Source: JBLIRR01 sp049472395 (lineage in GTDB: Bacteria > SZUA-182 > DTGQ01 > JBLIRR01). From it: DNA of 64,000 nucleotides. Of this stretch, positions 28,501 to 37,964 are shown one piece after another. Under the pieces are notes generated by a model, which was given only the letters and a program-made list of their open reading frames with translations, was not told where the DNA came from and made no database searches. Numbering within the stretch: position 1 is the first letter of the stretch; each line of letters opens with the position of its first letter. A program made the translations under genes and the position numbers. The stretch covers positions 25,989-89,988 of the forward strand of contig JBLIRR010000026.1 of NCBI GenBank assembly GCA_049472395.1. The letters are read 5' to 3'.

Positions 28501-30378
28501 GCTCTTTTTTCAGCCGATGGCCCTGTCATTTTATTGAAGGGTGAGAGTAAGATGGGCGATGAGATTGTATTCTCACTCACCAATAAGGGCATAAATATTA
28601 TTGAGGTAGACACAAGAGATACATATCTTCATGATGATATGGAGAGTTATTATGAAAAACTTTTCAATCAAAAGGATATGAGCAGCGTGTGCCATATCAT
28701 CCATATGGGTGCGCTATCAGAGAAAGAAGACCTCTCTTCTTTCGACGATCTGCAGCATAGTGAGAGAAAAAGTTTATATAGTTTATTTTATTTAATACGA
28801 TATTTAATAAAAAAAAGGATAAAAGTTAAAAAAAATATCATCCTACTCGCAGATTATGCCTATCCCATTGAAGAGAATCAAAGGAGCATAAAACCAATGA
28901 ATGCCTCATTTTTTGCTTTGGCGAGTGTGGCAATGAATGAGTATGAGCATTTAAAAATTAAATGTCTTGATATAGATGAGTATACCTCAGCCGATATTGT
29001 GTTAGCGGAGATAAACGCAACTCATAATGCACGTATGGTGGGCTATAGAAAAAACAAAAGATTTATACAGGAATTGCGGCATATAGAATTAAATAATCAT
29101 GGATCATCTCATGTCCAGATAAAGAAAAACAATCTATACATGATTACCGGCGGAACGGGTGCTCTTGGGCTGGAAGTGTGCAAGTTTTTATCAGCTCAAG
29201 AAAAAATAAAACTGTGCTTAATCAACAGATCCGTATTTCCATCGAAAGATAAGTGGGAGAGCATCCTCACTTTGGGTAAAGATAAAAAACTCATTGATAA
29301 AATAATAACCATAAAAAAGATTGAAGAGAGCGGGACGGAAATAATCTGTCAGAGTGGAGATATATCAGATTATGAAAAAATGCGATCAGTCATAGCATCA
29401 CTAAAGAGAAAGTACGGAAAAATCACTGGAATCATTCATTGTGCCGGTGTGGCTGGCCAAGGTTTTATTATTAATAAAGAGGAAAAGAATTTTAGAGAGG
29501 TTGTCAATCCTAAAATTCAGGGTACATGGATATTAGATCATCTGATGCAAAACGATAATGTGGATTTTTTTATTATGTTTTCATCCATATCTTCTTTTAT
29601 GGCAGAAAGGGGACAGGGAGATTATGCCGCTGCCAATGCTTATTTGGATTCCTTCGCTTCCTATAGAAATAAAAAGGGCAAAAGGACCCTCTCCATTAAT
29701 TGGCCGGCATGGAAAGAAACAGGAATGGCCGTGGATTTTAGTGGTAATTTTGAAAAAGAATTTTTTAAACCCATTGCAACAGAGAATGCATTGGAACAAC
29801 TTGATAAGGTCTTAAAACGAGACATAAATTCTATTATTATCGCGAGCTTGAATGATAAAAATTTTGGATTGATAGACCACCATTTACCTTTTTCTTTATC
29901 ACATTCGATTGAAAAGAGCATAAAAAAATTTTCAATGCCTAAAAATTTAGTGAGCGATAAGCATATAGAAACACGGTCAATCATCATAAGAGGAAAAGAT
30001 GACGAAAGCCTCAGCATTACGGAAAGAAAAGTGGCACACGCATGGGCAAAGATTCTCGATTTGGAGGAAGTCCATATTCGTCACAAATTTCAAGATTTAG
30101 GTGGTGATTCAATCATGTCCGTGGAGATATTTAAAGAGATGGATAAGGTCTTTCCGGGCGTGGTGGATATTGCGGATATTTTTACCTATTCTACAATCGA
30201 ATCAATGTCACACTACATTGATAAGCAAATACATATGGAAGAACAACAAACGACCCCAGATTATAATTCTTTTACCATGGAAGAAATTTTTGAGAAATTA
30301 GAGAAAGGTGTGATTGATATTGAAGAAGCTGATAAATTAATAAGTTTTAATGAGGAAGGGTCATATGGAGTTAGTTAA
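25567..30378 (+). CDS. PKS2: AT-less KS-DH-KR-ACP
   Basis: A trans-AT-type module. The KS has C213 (DTACSSA), H354 (EVHGTGT) and H394 (KTNVGH). After a linker ending in IPTYPFAKKK there is no AT domain. The DH follows, with H708 in an intact HxxxGxxxxP motif (HRILGQYVLP) and D875 in HPALLDSAVN, where Asn replaces the usual Gln/His. The KR has GGTGALG and a complete S1340, Y1353, N1357 set. The ACP serine is S1515 (LGGDSI). A C-terminal acidic helix (MEEIFEKLEKGVIDIEEAD) looks like a docking segment. The GTG at 25567 follows AAGGAA right after the previous stop; an ATG at 25591 is an alternative. A 12-A run at 27329-27340 lies in the linker. Confidence 0.9.
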   Translation: MEGRSKKRMNKKLLNIKNLNLSKDLHKFDIKIKEISKKDIAIIGMAGSFGSARNINEFWDLLRSGTDFIREFPYHRRKYVDEYYRNKGVPEEHKKEYMIGGFLENVDEFDYNHFSISPKEANLMDPHQRLFLQTAWNAIEDAGYGGEKIRGTNTGIFLGYSSDFGEEYKEFIKVSDPESLELAVVPNLRSAIASRISYLLDLTGPSMLVDTACSSALMALHLACKSLQRSECDMAIAGSIRLLIMPTRKDREVRIGLEEILGVESKSGRTRTFDDDSDGTGLGEGVGTVVLKSLNRAIEDNDHVYAVIKGSATNQDGSSIGMTAPNLEAQATVIKKAWQDAGVNPETISYIEVHGTGTNLGDPIEIKGLEKAFRHYSNKKQFCSIGSVKTNVGHLDNAAGIVSLFKAVLSMIHGEIPPNLHFNKLNRKINLIESPVFVNDILREWKMDQGPRRCGISSFGLSGTNCHIVLEEAPSPQNAASVKEHVHIFSLSATSEESLLLLLSEFKTFLEKKDNIDIESLCYTANTGRDHYSYRLALVVHDIDDLKSKLNTIDTFDGNREVNGIFYKRHWVVPTDQLVSSDMEISEEKKKIISSQADETIKALATENENRLHYLMKLSELYVRGAHINWEELYQTRGYKIKKMRIPTYPFAKKKCWVKYNKKSGLSKNRWDKKLSYPLIDTLALNVKDTLIFSSTLSVAQQWVLNEHRILGQYVLPGTTYIEMIMEIIHYYYNNAQFQLSNITFLNPMFVEEGQYKEIQIILNDKNNYIEFIITSKSFTSDEWIIHAEGRLSHAILSTHLATYNLENIKKRLHKENIDTYLDIEKNRTEIEVGARWECLKTIYISGKEFLAFLELPDVYADDLLHYITHPALLDSAVNVLNSNITKELYLPFSYKAITFFQRLPRSIWCYLRKREKGNVETTSFDITILDKAENRIAEIEEYTIKKVNSHEKHIIQNYHEDNNFYHLAWKMSELKDNALFSADGPVILLKGESKMGDEIVFSLTNKGINIIEVDTRDTYLHDDMESYYEKLFNQKDMSSVCHIIHMGALSEKEDLSSFDDLQHSERKSLYSLFYLIRYLIKKRIKVKKNIILLADYAYPIEENQRSIKPMNASFFALASVAMNEYEHLKIKCLDIDEYTSADIVLAEINATHNARMVGYRKNKRFIQELRHIELNNHGSSHVQIKKNNLYMITGGTGALGLEVCKFLSAQEKIKLCLINRSVFPSKDKWESILTLGKDKKLIDKIITIKKIEESGTEIICQSGDISDYEKMRSVIASLKRKYGKITGIIHCAGVAGQGFIINKEEKNFREVVNPKIQGTWILDHLMQNDNVDFFIMFSSISSFMAERGQGDYAAANAYLDSFASYRNKKGKRTLSINWPAWKETGMAVDFSGNFEKEFFKPIATENALEQLDKVLKRDINSIIIASLNDKNFGLIDHHLPFSLSHSIEKSIKKFSMPKNLVSDKHIETRSIIIRGKDDESLSITERKVAHAWAKILDLEEVHIRHKFQDLGGDSIMSVEIFKEMDKVFPGVVDIADIFTYSTIESMSHYIDKQIHMEEQQTTPDYNSFTMEEIFEKLEKGVIDIEEADKLISFNEEGSYGVS

Positions 30379-33300
30379 AAAATTTATATACGAAAAGATA
30401 GCAAAAAAAGAATTATCACATGAAGATGCCAAAAAGATGCTTAGGGAACTTCAGGAAAAGAATGTCACTCAAGGAGGACCCATAGCAATTATTGGCATTA
30501 ATGGATGTTTCTCCAAAGCCAAACAGTTAGATGAATTCTGGTCTAATTTACGACATGGAGAAAACTGCATTGGTGATTTTAGCATGGAGAGAATAAAGGA
30601 CTCAATCAGTCATCTGTATAAAAATCCTTTTTATTGTGAATTTGTTGAAGGTGGACCAGTGTTTGAGCAGGATTTTTTCAATAAAAATAGTTATGCCAAG
30701 GGGTCTTATTTGGATGAGATAGATAAATTCGATGCGGATTTTTTTGATATTCCTCCGAGAGAGGCTGTGTATATGGATCCCTATCAGAGGTTTTTTTTGG
30801 AAATTGCCTGGGGCGCTTTAGAAGATGCAGGATACACGAGAAAACGAATCAATGGCACAAAAACCGGCATCTACTTGGGAAAGGAAAACACAAATTATTC
30901 TTTTTACAAAAATATTTCAAAAGATGACCCCATGCAATTGACTGGCTCGTGGGAAAGCATAACCGTCAGCAGGCTTTCTTACCTTATGAATTTAAAAGGG
31001 CCATGCATGATTATTGACGCAGCATGTTCTTCCGGGCTTATTTCGGTCCATATGGCATGTAAAGCAATAAAGAGTGGTGAATACGATATGGCTCTTGCGG
31101 GAGGTATTTGCCTGAATATTTTAGCGCCTGAAAATTTGTATAAAGGAGGAAATGATCTAAGTTCAGTTGAATCCTTAGATAATATGGTGAGAACATTCGA
31201 TAAAGATGCCAATGGAACGGTATGGGGTGAGGGAGTCGGAGTGATACTCCTCAAATCACTAAAGGAGGCGATACAAGATAAAGATAACATCCATGCGGTG
31301 ATACTCGGAAGTGCGATTAATAATGACGGTGCTTCAAGTGGCATCATTGCGCCCGATGCAGAGGCGCAGGAAGAATTGCTGATTGCGGCATGGAAAGATG
31401 CGCATATTAATCCTGAAACAATTGGTTATATTGAAGCCCATGGAACTGGGACAGTACTTGGTGATCCCATAGAATTTAAAGGACTTACAACTGCCTTCAG
31501 AAGATACACTAATAAAAAGCAATTTTGTGGGATAGGGTCTTTAAAGACCAACCTGGGTCATTTAGTAGCGGCTTCCGGATTAGCTTCTTTATTAAAGGTT
31601 GTCTTAGCCCTAAAACACAAAGAAATTCCACCTTCAATAAATTTTAATAAGCCAAATCCCTATATTGATTTTGTTGATTCACCATTATATATTACGGATT
31701 CGCTAAAAGCATGGGAAAGCAATGGTATTCCTCGCAGAGCAGGTATTAGCTCATTTGGATTTAGTGGGACCAATAGCCATGTCATTGTAGAAGAATATGT
31801 GAAGCCTGAAGAAAAAAAAGATGAAAAAGGGAAAAAGGAATATTGTCTCACCATTTCGGCAAAAAAAGAGCATATTATAAAAGAATTTTGCATCCGTTAT
31901 GTAAATTTTTTAGAAAAAAATCATGATATCTCATTGGATAACCTTTGTTATACAGCACACATTGGTAAAGATCATTACTCTCATCGATTGGCAATCATAT
32001 TTAATAATACGGCTGATTTAAAAGACAAGTTAATAAAAATTATTGAAGCTGATTTGCAAAATTTTAATGAGAGCGACATTTATTATGCAGCGCATAAGGT
32101 CGTGAGTATACAAACACACACAAAAGAACCAGGATATATTACTGAGTTGGAAAAAAATAAATTTAATGAATTGGCGTCAGGCCTTATTCATGACTATGTA
32201 ACAGAAGAGAAAAATAGGGAAACTCTTTTAAAAATGTGCGAGCTGTATGTGCGTGGAGCTGATATTGAATGGAAAAAACTGTATGAGGGCGAGAACCGAT
32301 ACATCATAAGCCTGCCTACGTATCCTTTTGAAAGAGTAAGATATTGGACAGAACCGAAGGTTTCAAGAATTAAGGGTTGGCAGTTTGAGAGAGAAATTGA
32401 CCATCCCCTATTGCACTATTGTCTGGTTAAATCTCTCGATACCACTATTTATCTCACTGAATTTAATAGTAAGCGGCAATGGGTATTAAGTGACCACAAA
32501 ATTTTAGACAAATGTGTTGTACCGGGAACTACCTATGTGGAAATGGCCCGGGCGGCTGCCAGCCTTGAAATGGAAGGAGCGTGTCTGGAATTGAGGGACA
32601 TTTATTTTATTACTCCCCTATTGGTGGAAGATGATGAAACCATTCCGGTCCATACTATAATAAAAAAGGTAAATGACCATTTTGAGTTCCTCATAGCAAG
32701 CAAATATGAACAAGAAGAAGACCTTCAGTGGATTAAACATGCGGAAGGCAAAATGGCATTCATAGAAAAACCACAGCGTATGATCTGTAGCATTGAAAAA
32801 ATAAAAAGCGCACAAAAGAAGCATAGAGAGATTGAGAATCAAGAGTCAATATATGGTGTATTTGAGTTTGGCCACAGATGGGAAAATATAGTGAATGCCC
32901 ACCATGGCACCAACGAAGCATTGATAGAACTTCGGCTCAAGGATGATATTGCCTCTGATTTAAATACATTCCTCCTCCATCCGGGCATGTTGGATAATGC
33001 GGTGAATTTTTTGAGTCAAAACAATGAAAACGAAACATATTTGCCTTTTACCTATAAGAGTCTGAAGTATTATCAGCCAATGCCTCAAAGATTATTCAGC
33101 CATATTATAAAGAAGCAGGATAAGGCGAGTCATCGTGAGACCATTCCTTTTGATATTACCTTAATGGATGAGAATGGAAGCCCAATTGCTGAAATTAAAG
33201 ACTATCTTATTAAAAAAGTACAGAACGTAACATCCGCACTTTCATCAGCCACACATGATACTCATGAGTGGTTCGAGATCATTTGGAAAGACCAAGAATA

Positions 33301-35080
33301 CGCTGAGAGTGAACAAAAAACAAATGGAGGTGCACTCTTATATTTTAAAGGAAGAGGCGCACTGGCCAATGAGCTTGGCTCACACATCAATCAGAATCAA
33401 ATAACAATAATCGAAGTGGAAGAGGGCTCCTCATTTAAGCGCATTTCAGACCATCAGTATGTAATTGGCAGTGATGCCGGGGATTATGAGAAATTGTGTG
33501 AGGGATTGAAGGGTACACAATTCACCAAAATCATTCATACGTTCTCATTGAGCGGGAAAAAAGTAACCAATGTGAAAGATCTGATGCGGGCGGAAAATAG
33601 GGGTGTCTATAGCCTTTATTTTCTTGTGAGAGCCTTAGTGAAACATAAAATTAAAGTGAACGAGGGATTAGTAATCATCGCGGATTATGCACATGAAGTA
33701 TCACATGATGAATCCCTCATTAAACCGCATAACGCGTCTCTATTTGGGCTTGCTAAGGTAGTAGGACAGGAATATGAGCATTATACCTGCAAATGTATTG
33801 ATATTGATACCACAACGAGCACAGTAACTATCGTGCGAGAAATATATGCACAAGATAAAAAAAATATTGTTGCCTTAAGGAATAATACGCGATATATCCA
33901 AGAGTTACAGCCATTAACCCAGGAGGATACCAACGATACATGCAGAATCAGAGAACATGGTATTTATTTGATTCTTGGTGGTACTGGTGGATTAGGGCTG
34001 GCTATGGCAGAGTATTTTACTTCACAAAATAAAGTGACATTATGTTTGGTGAATCGAACCCAAATGCCACAAAAAGAGGAATGGGAAGGTATACTGAAGG
34101 AAAATAGCGATGAAAAGTTGTGCGATAAAATAAAGATGATCAAAAAAGTGGAAGAGACAGGCTCGCACGTCATATGCTATAGCGCGGATGTGTCTGATGA
34201 AAATCAAATGAGGGACGTGATCTCATCGATTCATAATGACTATGGCACAATACATGGGATCATCCACTGTGCAGGTAATGCAGGCAATGGTTTCATAATC
34301 AATCGCGAGGAAGAGGTATTTAAAAACGTAATCAAGCCCAAAACATTGGGTGTGTTTCTATTAGATGAGCTCACGAAAGAATACAATCTCGACTTTTTTA
34401 TATTGTTCTCCACCATAACCTCATTAACCGGTGATCCGGGACAGGGAGATTATACGGCTGCCGGCTGTTACATGGATGCATTTAGTGCCTATAGAAATAA
34501 AAAAGGGAAAAAGACCACGACCATTAACTGGCCAATCTGGTCGGAAACCGGCATGGCTTTGGATTTTGGTGCAACAGATGAATATACCATTTTCAAATCA
34601 TTGACCACAAGGAAAGCGATAGAAGCGTTTCAATATGCGATAAATTCGTCAAAATCCCGCTTAATACCTGGGAGAATTAATTATACGGTCCTCGCAAAAA
34701 GGAAGAATGCCTTATCCTTTTCGTTATCCAATCAGATTATTCGCACATTACTTCGCGAGGAGAAAAAATTAAAAAAAGATAATGCAGGAAATGAAAGAAA
34801 AATAGTAGAAGTAACAATTACAGGAAAACCACAGGAACAATTAAATGATATAGAGCATACACTTATACAAATTTGGGCGCAAGTGTTGGGCATTGATAAA
34901 ATTGATGTGTATGATGATTTTCACACCCTTGGGGGAGACTCCATTCTCACCACCGATCTTCTCAAAGCAATAAATAATGAATATCTGGACATAATGGATA
35001 TATCTGATATATATTATTATTCTAATATTATTGCTATGAGCGAGTATATCAGTGACGTCCTCAGAGAGAGAACGAACTGA
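30365..35080 (+). CDS. PKS3: AT-less KS-DH-KR-ACP with an altered KR
   Basis: A 1571-residue trans-AT-type module. An N-terminal helical docking segment (about 1-35) precedes a KS with C221 in DAACSSG, H359 (EAHGTGT) and H399 (KTNLGH). No AT is present; the linker ends in LPTYPFERVRYW. The DH keeps H711 and D877, but the motif Gly is Asp (HKILDKCVVP). The KR has a good cofactor loop (LGGTGGLG) and Y1363, but the catalytic Ser position is Thr (T1350) and the catalytic Asn is Gly (G1367), so reduction may be lost. The ACP serine is S1526 (GGDSI). The ATG at 30365 follows GAGGAAGGG and overlaps PKS2 by 14 bases, implying coupling. No TE follows. Confidence 0.9.
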   Translation: MELVKKFIYEKIAKKELSHEDAKKMLRELQEKNVTQGGPIAIIGINGCFSKAKQLDEFWSNLRHGENCIGDFSMERIKDSISHLYKNPFYCEFVEGGPVFEQDFFNKNSYAKGSYLDEIDKFDADFFDIPPREAVYMDPYQRFFLEIAWGALEDAGYTRKRINGTKTGIYLGKENTNYSFYKNISKDDPMQLTGSWESITVSRLSYLMNLKGPCMIIDAACSSGLISVHMACKAIKSGEYDMALAGGICLNILAPENLYKGGNDLSSVESLDNMVRTFDKDANGTVWGEGVGVILLKSLKEAIQDKDNIHAVILGSAINNDGASSGIIAPDAEAQEELLIAAWKDAHINPETIGYIEAHGTGTVLGDPIEFKGLTTAFRRYTNKKQFCGIGSLKTNLGHLVAASGLASLLKVVLALKHKEIPPSINFNKPNPYIDFVDSPLYITDSLKAWESNGIPRRAGISSFGFSGTNSHVIVEEYVKPEEKKDEKGKKEYCLTISAKKEHIIKEFCIRYVNFLEKNHDISLDNLCYTAHIGKDHYSHRLAIIFNNTADLKDKLIKIIEADLQNFNESDIYYAAHKVVSIQTHTKEPGYITELEKNKFNELASGLIHDYVTEEKNRETLLKMCELYVRGADIEWKKLYEGENRYIISLPTYPFERVRYWTEPKVSRIKGWQFEREIDHPLLHYCLVKSLDTTIYLTEFNSKRQWVLSDHKILDKCVVPGTTYVEMARAAASLEMEGACLELRDIYFITPLLVEDDETIPVHTIIKKVNDHFEFLIASKYEQEEDLQWIKHAEGKMAFIEKPQRMICSIEKIKSAQKKHREIENQESIYGVFEFGHRWENIVNAHHGTNEALIELRLKDDIASDLNTFLLHPGMLDNAVNFLSQNNENETYLPFTYKSLKYYQPMPQRLFSHIIKKQDKASHRETIPFDITLMDENGSPIAEIKDYLIKKVQNVTSALSSATHDTHEWFEIIWKDQEYAESEQKTNGGALLYFKGRGALANELGSHINQNQITIIEVEEGSSFKRISDHQYVIGSDAGDYEKLCEGLKGTQFTKIIHTFSLSGKKVTNVKDLMRAENRGVYSLYFLVRALVKHKIKVNEGLVIIADYAHEVSHDESLIKPHNASLFGLAKVVGQEYEHYTCKCIDIDTTTSTVTIVREIYAQDKKNIVALRNNTRYIQELQPLTQEDTNDTCRIREHGIYLILGGTGGLGLAMAEYFTSQNKVTLCLVNRTQMPQKEEWEGILKENSDEKLCDKIKMIKKVEETGSHVICYSADVSDENQMRDVISSIHNDYGTIHGIIHCAGNAGNGFIINREEEVFKNVIKPKTLGVFLLDELTKEYNLDFFILFSTITSLTGDPGQGDYTAAGCYMDAFSAYRNKKGKKTTTINWPIWSETGMALDFGATDEYTIFKSLTTRKAIEAFQYAINSSKSRLIPGRINYTVLAKRKNALSFSLSNQIIRTLLREEKKLKKDNAGNERKIVEVTITGKPQEQLNDIEHTLIQIWAQVLGIDKIDVYDDFHTLGGDSILTTDLLKAINNEYLDIMDISDIYYYSNIIAMSEYISDVLRERTN

Positions 35081-35233
35081 TAATCTTTCCTATCATCCTA
35101 GCGAAGCTCCGCCTCAATTTTTAATCATTAGATCGAAGATTTTGTAAATTATTAACTAAATACGTGTTTTTATTGATTGTGTTTTAAAAAATTAATTGAA
35201 AAATGACAACGTATAAAGGGAGGTGTCAAAGAT

Positions 35234-35290
35234 ATGAAACAATGTAGGATAACATTAATACGACTAATATGGTGGATGTCATGTCAATAA
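35234..35290 (+). other. Possible 18-codon leader peptide overlapping the nitroreductase start
   Basis: ATG at 35234 follows a strong site (GGGAGGTG) and opens an 18-codon frame rich in Ile, Leu and two adjacent Trp (IRLIWWMSCQ), ending at 35290. The stop overlaps the likely start of the next gene at 35281. It may couple translation of the nitroreductase in one of the longest gaps inside the cluster, or simply be a chance frame. Confidence 0.3.
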
Positions 35291-36195
35291 AAACGGGGAG
35301 AGCCGAAGGTAAAGCACAAGTAACTATTAATTATGATAAATGTTCACACTGTGGATTCTGTGCTGATATTTGTTGTGGAACCTGCGATGGACCCTTGTAT
35401 GTAAAAGATGGGCAGGTTGTTATTGATCAATCAAGATTATTCGGTTGTATAGGATGTGGCCATTGTATGGCTATTTGTCCGCACAATTGTATCTGCGTCG
35501 AGGGCAGAACAATATCGCACAATGATGCAGTCGATTTTCCTCATGCACATAAGCCAACATATACAGAACTGTACACATTATTATTTTTACGTCGCAGTAT
35601 CCGTCGTTTTAAGGATAAAGAAGTTGAACAGGAGCTCATTGATAAAATCATAGATGCAGTGACTACTGCACCCGTTGGCTTGCCACCCTCAGATGTTGAA
35701 ATACTCATTTTTAAAGGACATAAAAAGGTACAGTTATTTGCCCATGATCTTGTTGAAGCCATATATAAAAGAAGATTCCTATTTAGCCCGATGATGAGAC
35801 CACTACTTAGGCCCTTTGTAGGGAAAGAGTTTATGGAAATATGCAGAACGTATATGTATCCCACGATGAACTTTCTTAAAAAAGCAAAAGATAAAGGTCA
35901 TGATTGGCTTTTTTATAATGCCCCTGTTCTGATGTATTTTCACGTCTCCCCTTATGGGGATGCTGTTGATCCTCTTATTTCCGCGGCATATGCCATGCTT
36001 ACCGCAGAATCCCTTGGTTTAGGAGGGAGCCTTATTGGGACTCCCACGCATTTTCTAAAACATAATAATACATTAAAGAAAAAATACAAAATACCTTTAA
36101 AGAATCAACAGGGGATCGCTTTTATTATGGGTTATCCAAAGTATGAATTCAAAAAGGGGATAAAACGAACAATTAGTTATGTTCGATATTATTGA
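35281..36195 (+). CDS. Ferredoxin-fused nitroreductase-family oxidoreductase
   Basis: A flavin oxidoreductase with an electron-input module. The N-terminal 80 residues hold two [4Fe-4S] motifs (CSHCGFCADIC and CIGCGHCMAICP). The rest is a nitroreductase-family FMN domain beginning near FLRRSIRRFKDKEV and including APVLMYFHVSP and LGLGGSLIGTP. Such proteins couple ferredoxin-level electrons to reduction or oxidation of small molecules in anaerobes. In this cluster it could adjust the redox state of a carrier-bound or released intermediate. The ATG at 35281 has GGTGG five bases upstream; an ATG at 35269 in the same frame is possible. Natural substrate is unknown. Confidence 0.85.
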   Translation: MSIKTGRAEGKAQVTINYDKCSHCGFCADICCGTCDGPLYVKDGQVVIDQSRLFGCIGCGHCMAICPHNCICVEGRTISHNDAVDFPHAHKPTYTELYTLLFLRRSIRRFKDKEVEQELIDKIIDAVTTAPVGLPPSDVEILIFKGHKKVQLFAHDLVEAIYKRRFLFSPMMRPLLRPFVGKEFMEICRTYMYPTMNFLKKAKDKGHDWLFYNAPVLMYFHVSPYGDAVDPLISAAYAMLTAESLGLGGSLIGTPTHFLKHNNTLKKKYKIPLKNQQGIAFIMGYPKYEFKKGIKRTISYVRYY

Positions 36196-36234
36196 TATTA
36201 TTTCTATTCTGTAATTTTTCAAGGATATCTAAAA

Positions 36235-37947
36235 ATGAATTATGACATGATTCTTATACATGCACCGAGTATATATGATTTTCGCAACAGAGATGACATT
36301 TTATTCGCCTATCTGAGCAATTCCGATAGTGTTCATGTGAGTCCTATTTTTGAAATGCCCCCAGTGGGTATGCTCGCGATTAATCAATACCTCAAATCCC
36401 GCGGATTTCAAGTAGAGTATTTCAATATTGCATCTTACATGATACGTTATCCAGATTTTGATGTGAGAGAATTTTTTGAAAAGGTTTCTTCAGAATTTAT
36501 TGGTTTTGATTTGCATTGGTTGGCCCATGCCCATGGCTCAACAGAAATGGCTAAATTATATAAAGAGATTCACCCTGCCGCAAAAACGGTTTTTGGAGGA
36601 CTATCGTCCACGTACTATCATGAAGAATTAGTTGATTATCCTCACGTTGATTATGTGGTTCGTGGATATGATACGTTTCTTCCCTTAGAATTACTGCTTA
36701 AGTCAAAGAACAATAATAATAAGCTGCGAACAATTCCGAATCTCACTTGGAAAAATAATAATGAGATTCATGTAAATCCCTTGTCTCATAAACCCTCACA
36801 TTATAATGCTCATATCGATTGGATAGAAATATTTAATCACCAGCGTCAAAATATGACCGCCTATAATATTGTCATACCGCAAGTAAACTGTGAATATAAT
36901 TGCAAGTTCTGCGGAGGGAGCAGATATTTTTATGACAAGTATATGAGCACACGCAATGTGATTAGAAAAACTCCTGAAATGTTACAAAGAGAGCTTCAGA
37001 GTATTGTTGATTCACAATCAAATGATCATACAATTACCATGATTAACTTCTGGCATGAGTATAGATCTATTGCTGATTTAGCTGTTGATGTGTTTCGTGC
37101 TGAGAATATAAATACGGTCCATTTTAGTCTTCATCGTTTACCAGATATAGAACACTTTAGGTCGCAAGTCAGATCAGCAAAAGCGATTGTTGAATTATCC
37201 CCGGATTCACATGATTTATCGATTGCTCAAGCAATGGGCCGTGGAAAATATACAATGGAGGAAATGGAGGATTTTTTTGATGCACTCTTAGATGATGTGT
37301 TTATATTTGAAGTATACTTTATGATTGGCCTTCCACACCAGAGTGCTGATGATGTAAGGAGAGACGTTGACTACTGTGAACATTTAATAAAAAAATATCG
37401 AGGGAAAAAAGTCATTCCTTATATTTGTCCCATGTTACCTTTTCTCGATCCAGGATGTGAAATATTCGATAATGCCAGTAAATTTGGCTATAGAATATTG
37501 CACCGAACCTTGGAAGATCATCGTAAAGCTTTGCTCAACATGAACTGGAAATATAGGACTAATTATGAAACTGATGTATTAAATCGTGATGAGTTAGTGA
37601 AAATTTCATACGAGGCTATTCGTAAGCTTACCTTAATAAAAAATAACTTTGGGATTCTCCCAACTGGAATCGCACATGATATTGTGAACCTCATTGATTC
37701 AACGTGTGAGCTATTTGATGAAATAGAATCCTATGAAAAGATGCCGGAGAGTGAGAGAAAAATTATAATTGAAAAAAATTTAAAGCAAAAGATATTAATG
37801 TATAACCAGGATCAGTTAACCACTGTGAGAAGTCAACAAAGACCCGTTGACTTTGGTTTTGCAAAGCAGCAGTGGTTTGATACAGATGAAGCAATCAACC
37901 AAGTCATGTGTGAGAGACCGACGGTAGGTCTGGGCAGAATTGCATGA
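36235..37947 (+). CDS. B12-binding-domain radical SAM protein
   Basis: A 570-residue enzyme with an N-terminal cobalamin-binding-type domain (about 30-170; PPVGMLAINQYL, GYD) and a radical SAM core with the cluster motif C219-EYN-C223-KF-C226. The layout resembles the B12/radical SAM families of anaerobes, some of which methylate unactivated carbons. The C-terminal 150 residues are helical and end in VDFGFAKQQWFD. The start has AAGGAT. The cluster has no ordinary SAM methyltransferase, so this is a candidate for any C-methylation of the product. That is inference; other radical chemistry is equally possible. The stop overlaps an in-frame ATG of the next gene. Confidence 0.85.
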   Translation: MNYDMILIHAPSIYDFRNRDDILFAYLSNSDSVHVSPIFEMPPVGMLAINQYLKSRGFQVEYFNIASYMIRYPDFDVREFFEKVSSEFIGFDLHWLAHAHGSTEMAKLYKEIHPAAKTVFGGLSSTYYHEELVDYPHVDYVVRGYDTFLPLELLLKSKNNNNKLRTIPNLTWKNNNEIHVNPLSHKPSHYNAHIDWIEIFNHQRQNMTAYNIVIPQVNCEYNCKFCGGSRYFYDKYMSTRNVIRKTPEMLQRELQSIVDSQSNDHTITMINFWHEYRSIADLAVDVFRAENINTVHFSLHRLPDIEHFRSQVRSAKAIVELSPDSHDLSIAQAMGRGKYTMEEMEDFFDALLDDVFIFEVYFMIGLPHQSADDVRRDVDYCEHLIKKYRGKKVIPYICPMLPFLDPGCEIFDNASKFGYRILHRTLEDHRKALLNMNWKYRTNYETDVLNRDELVKISYEAIRKLTLIKNNFGILPTGIAHDIVNLIDSTCELFDEIESYEKMPESERKIIIEKNLKQKILMYNQDQLTTVRSQQRPVDFGFAKQQWFDTDEAINQVMCERPTVGLGRIA

Positions 37948-37964
37948 AAAATCGGAGAAGATCA

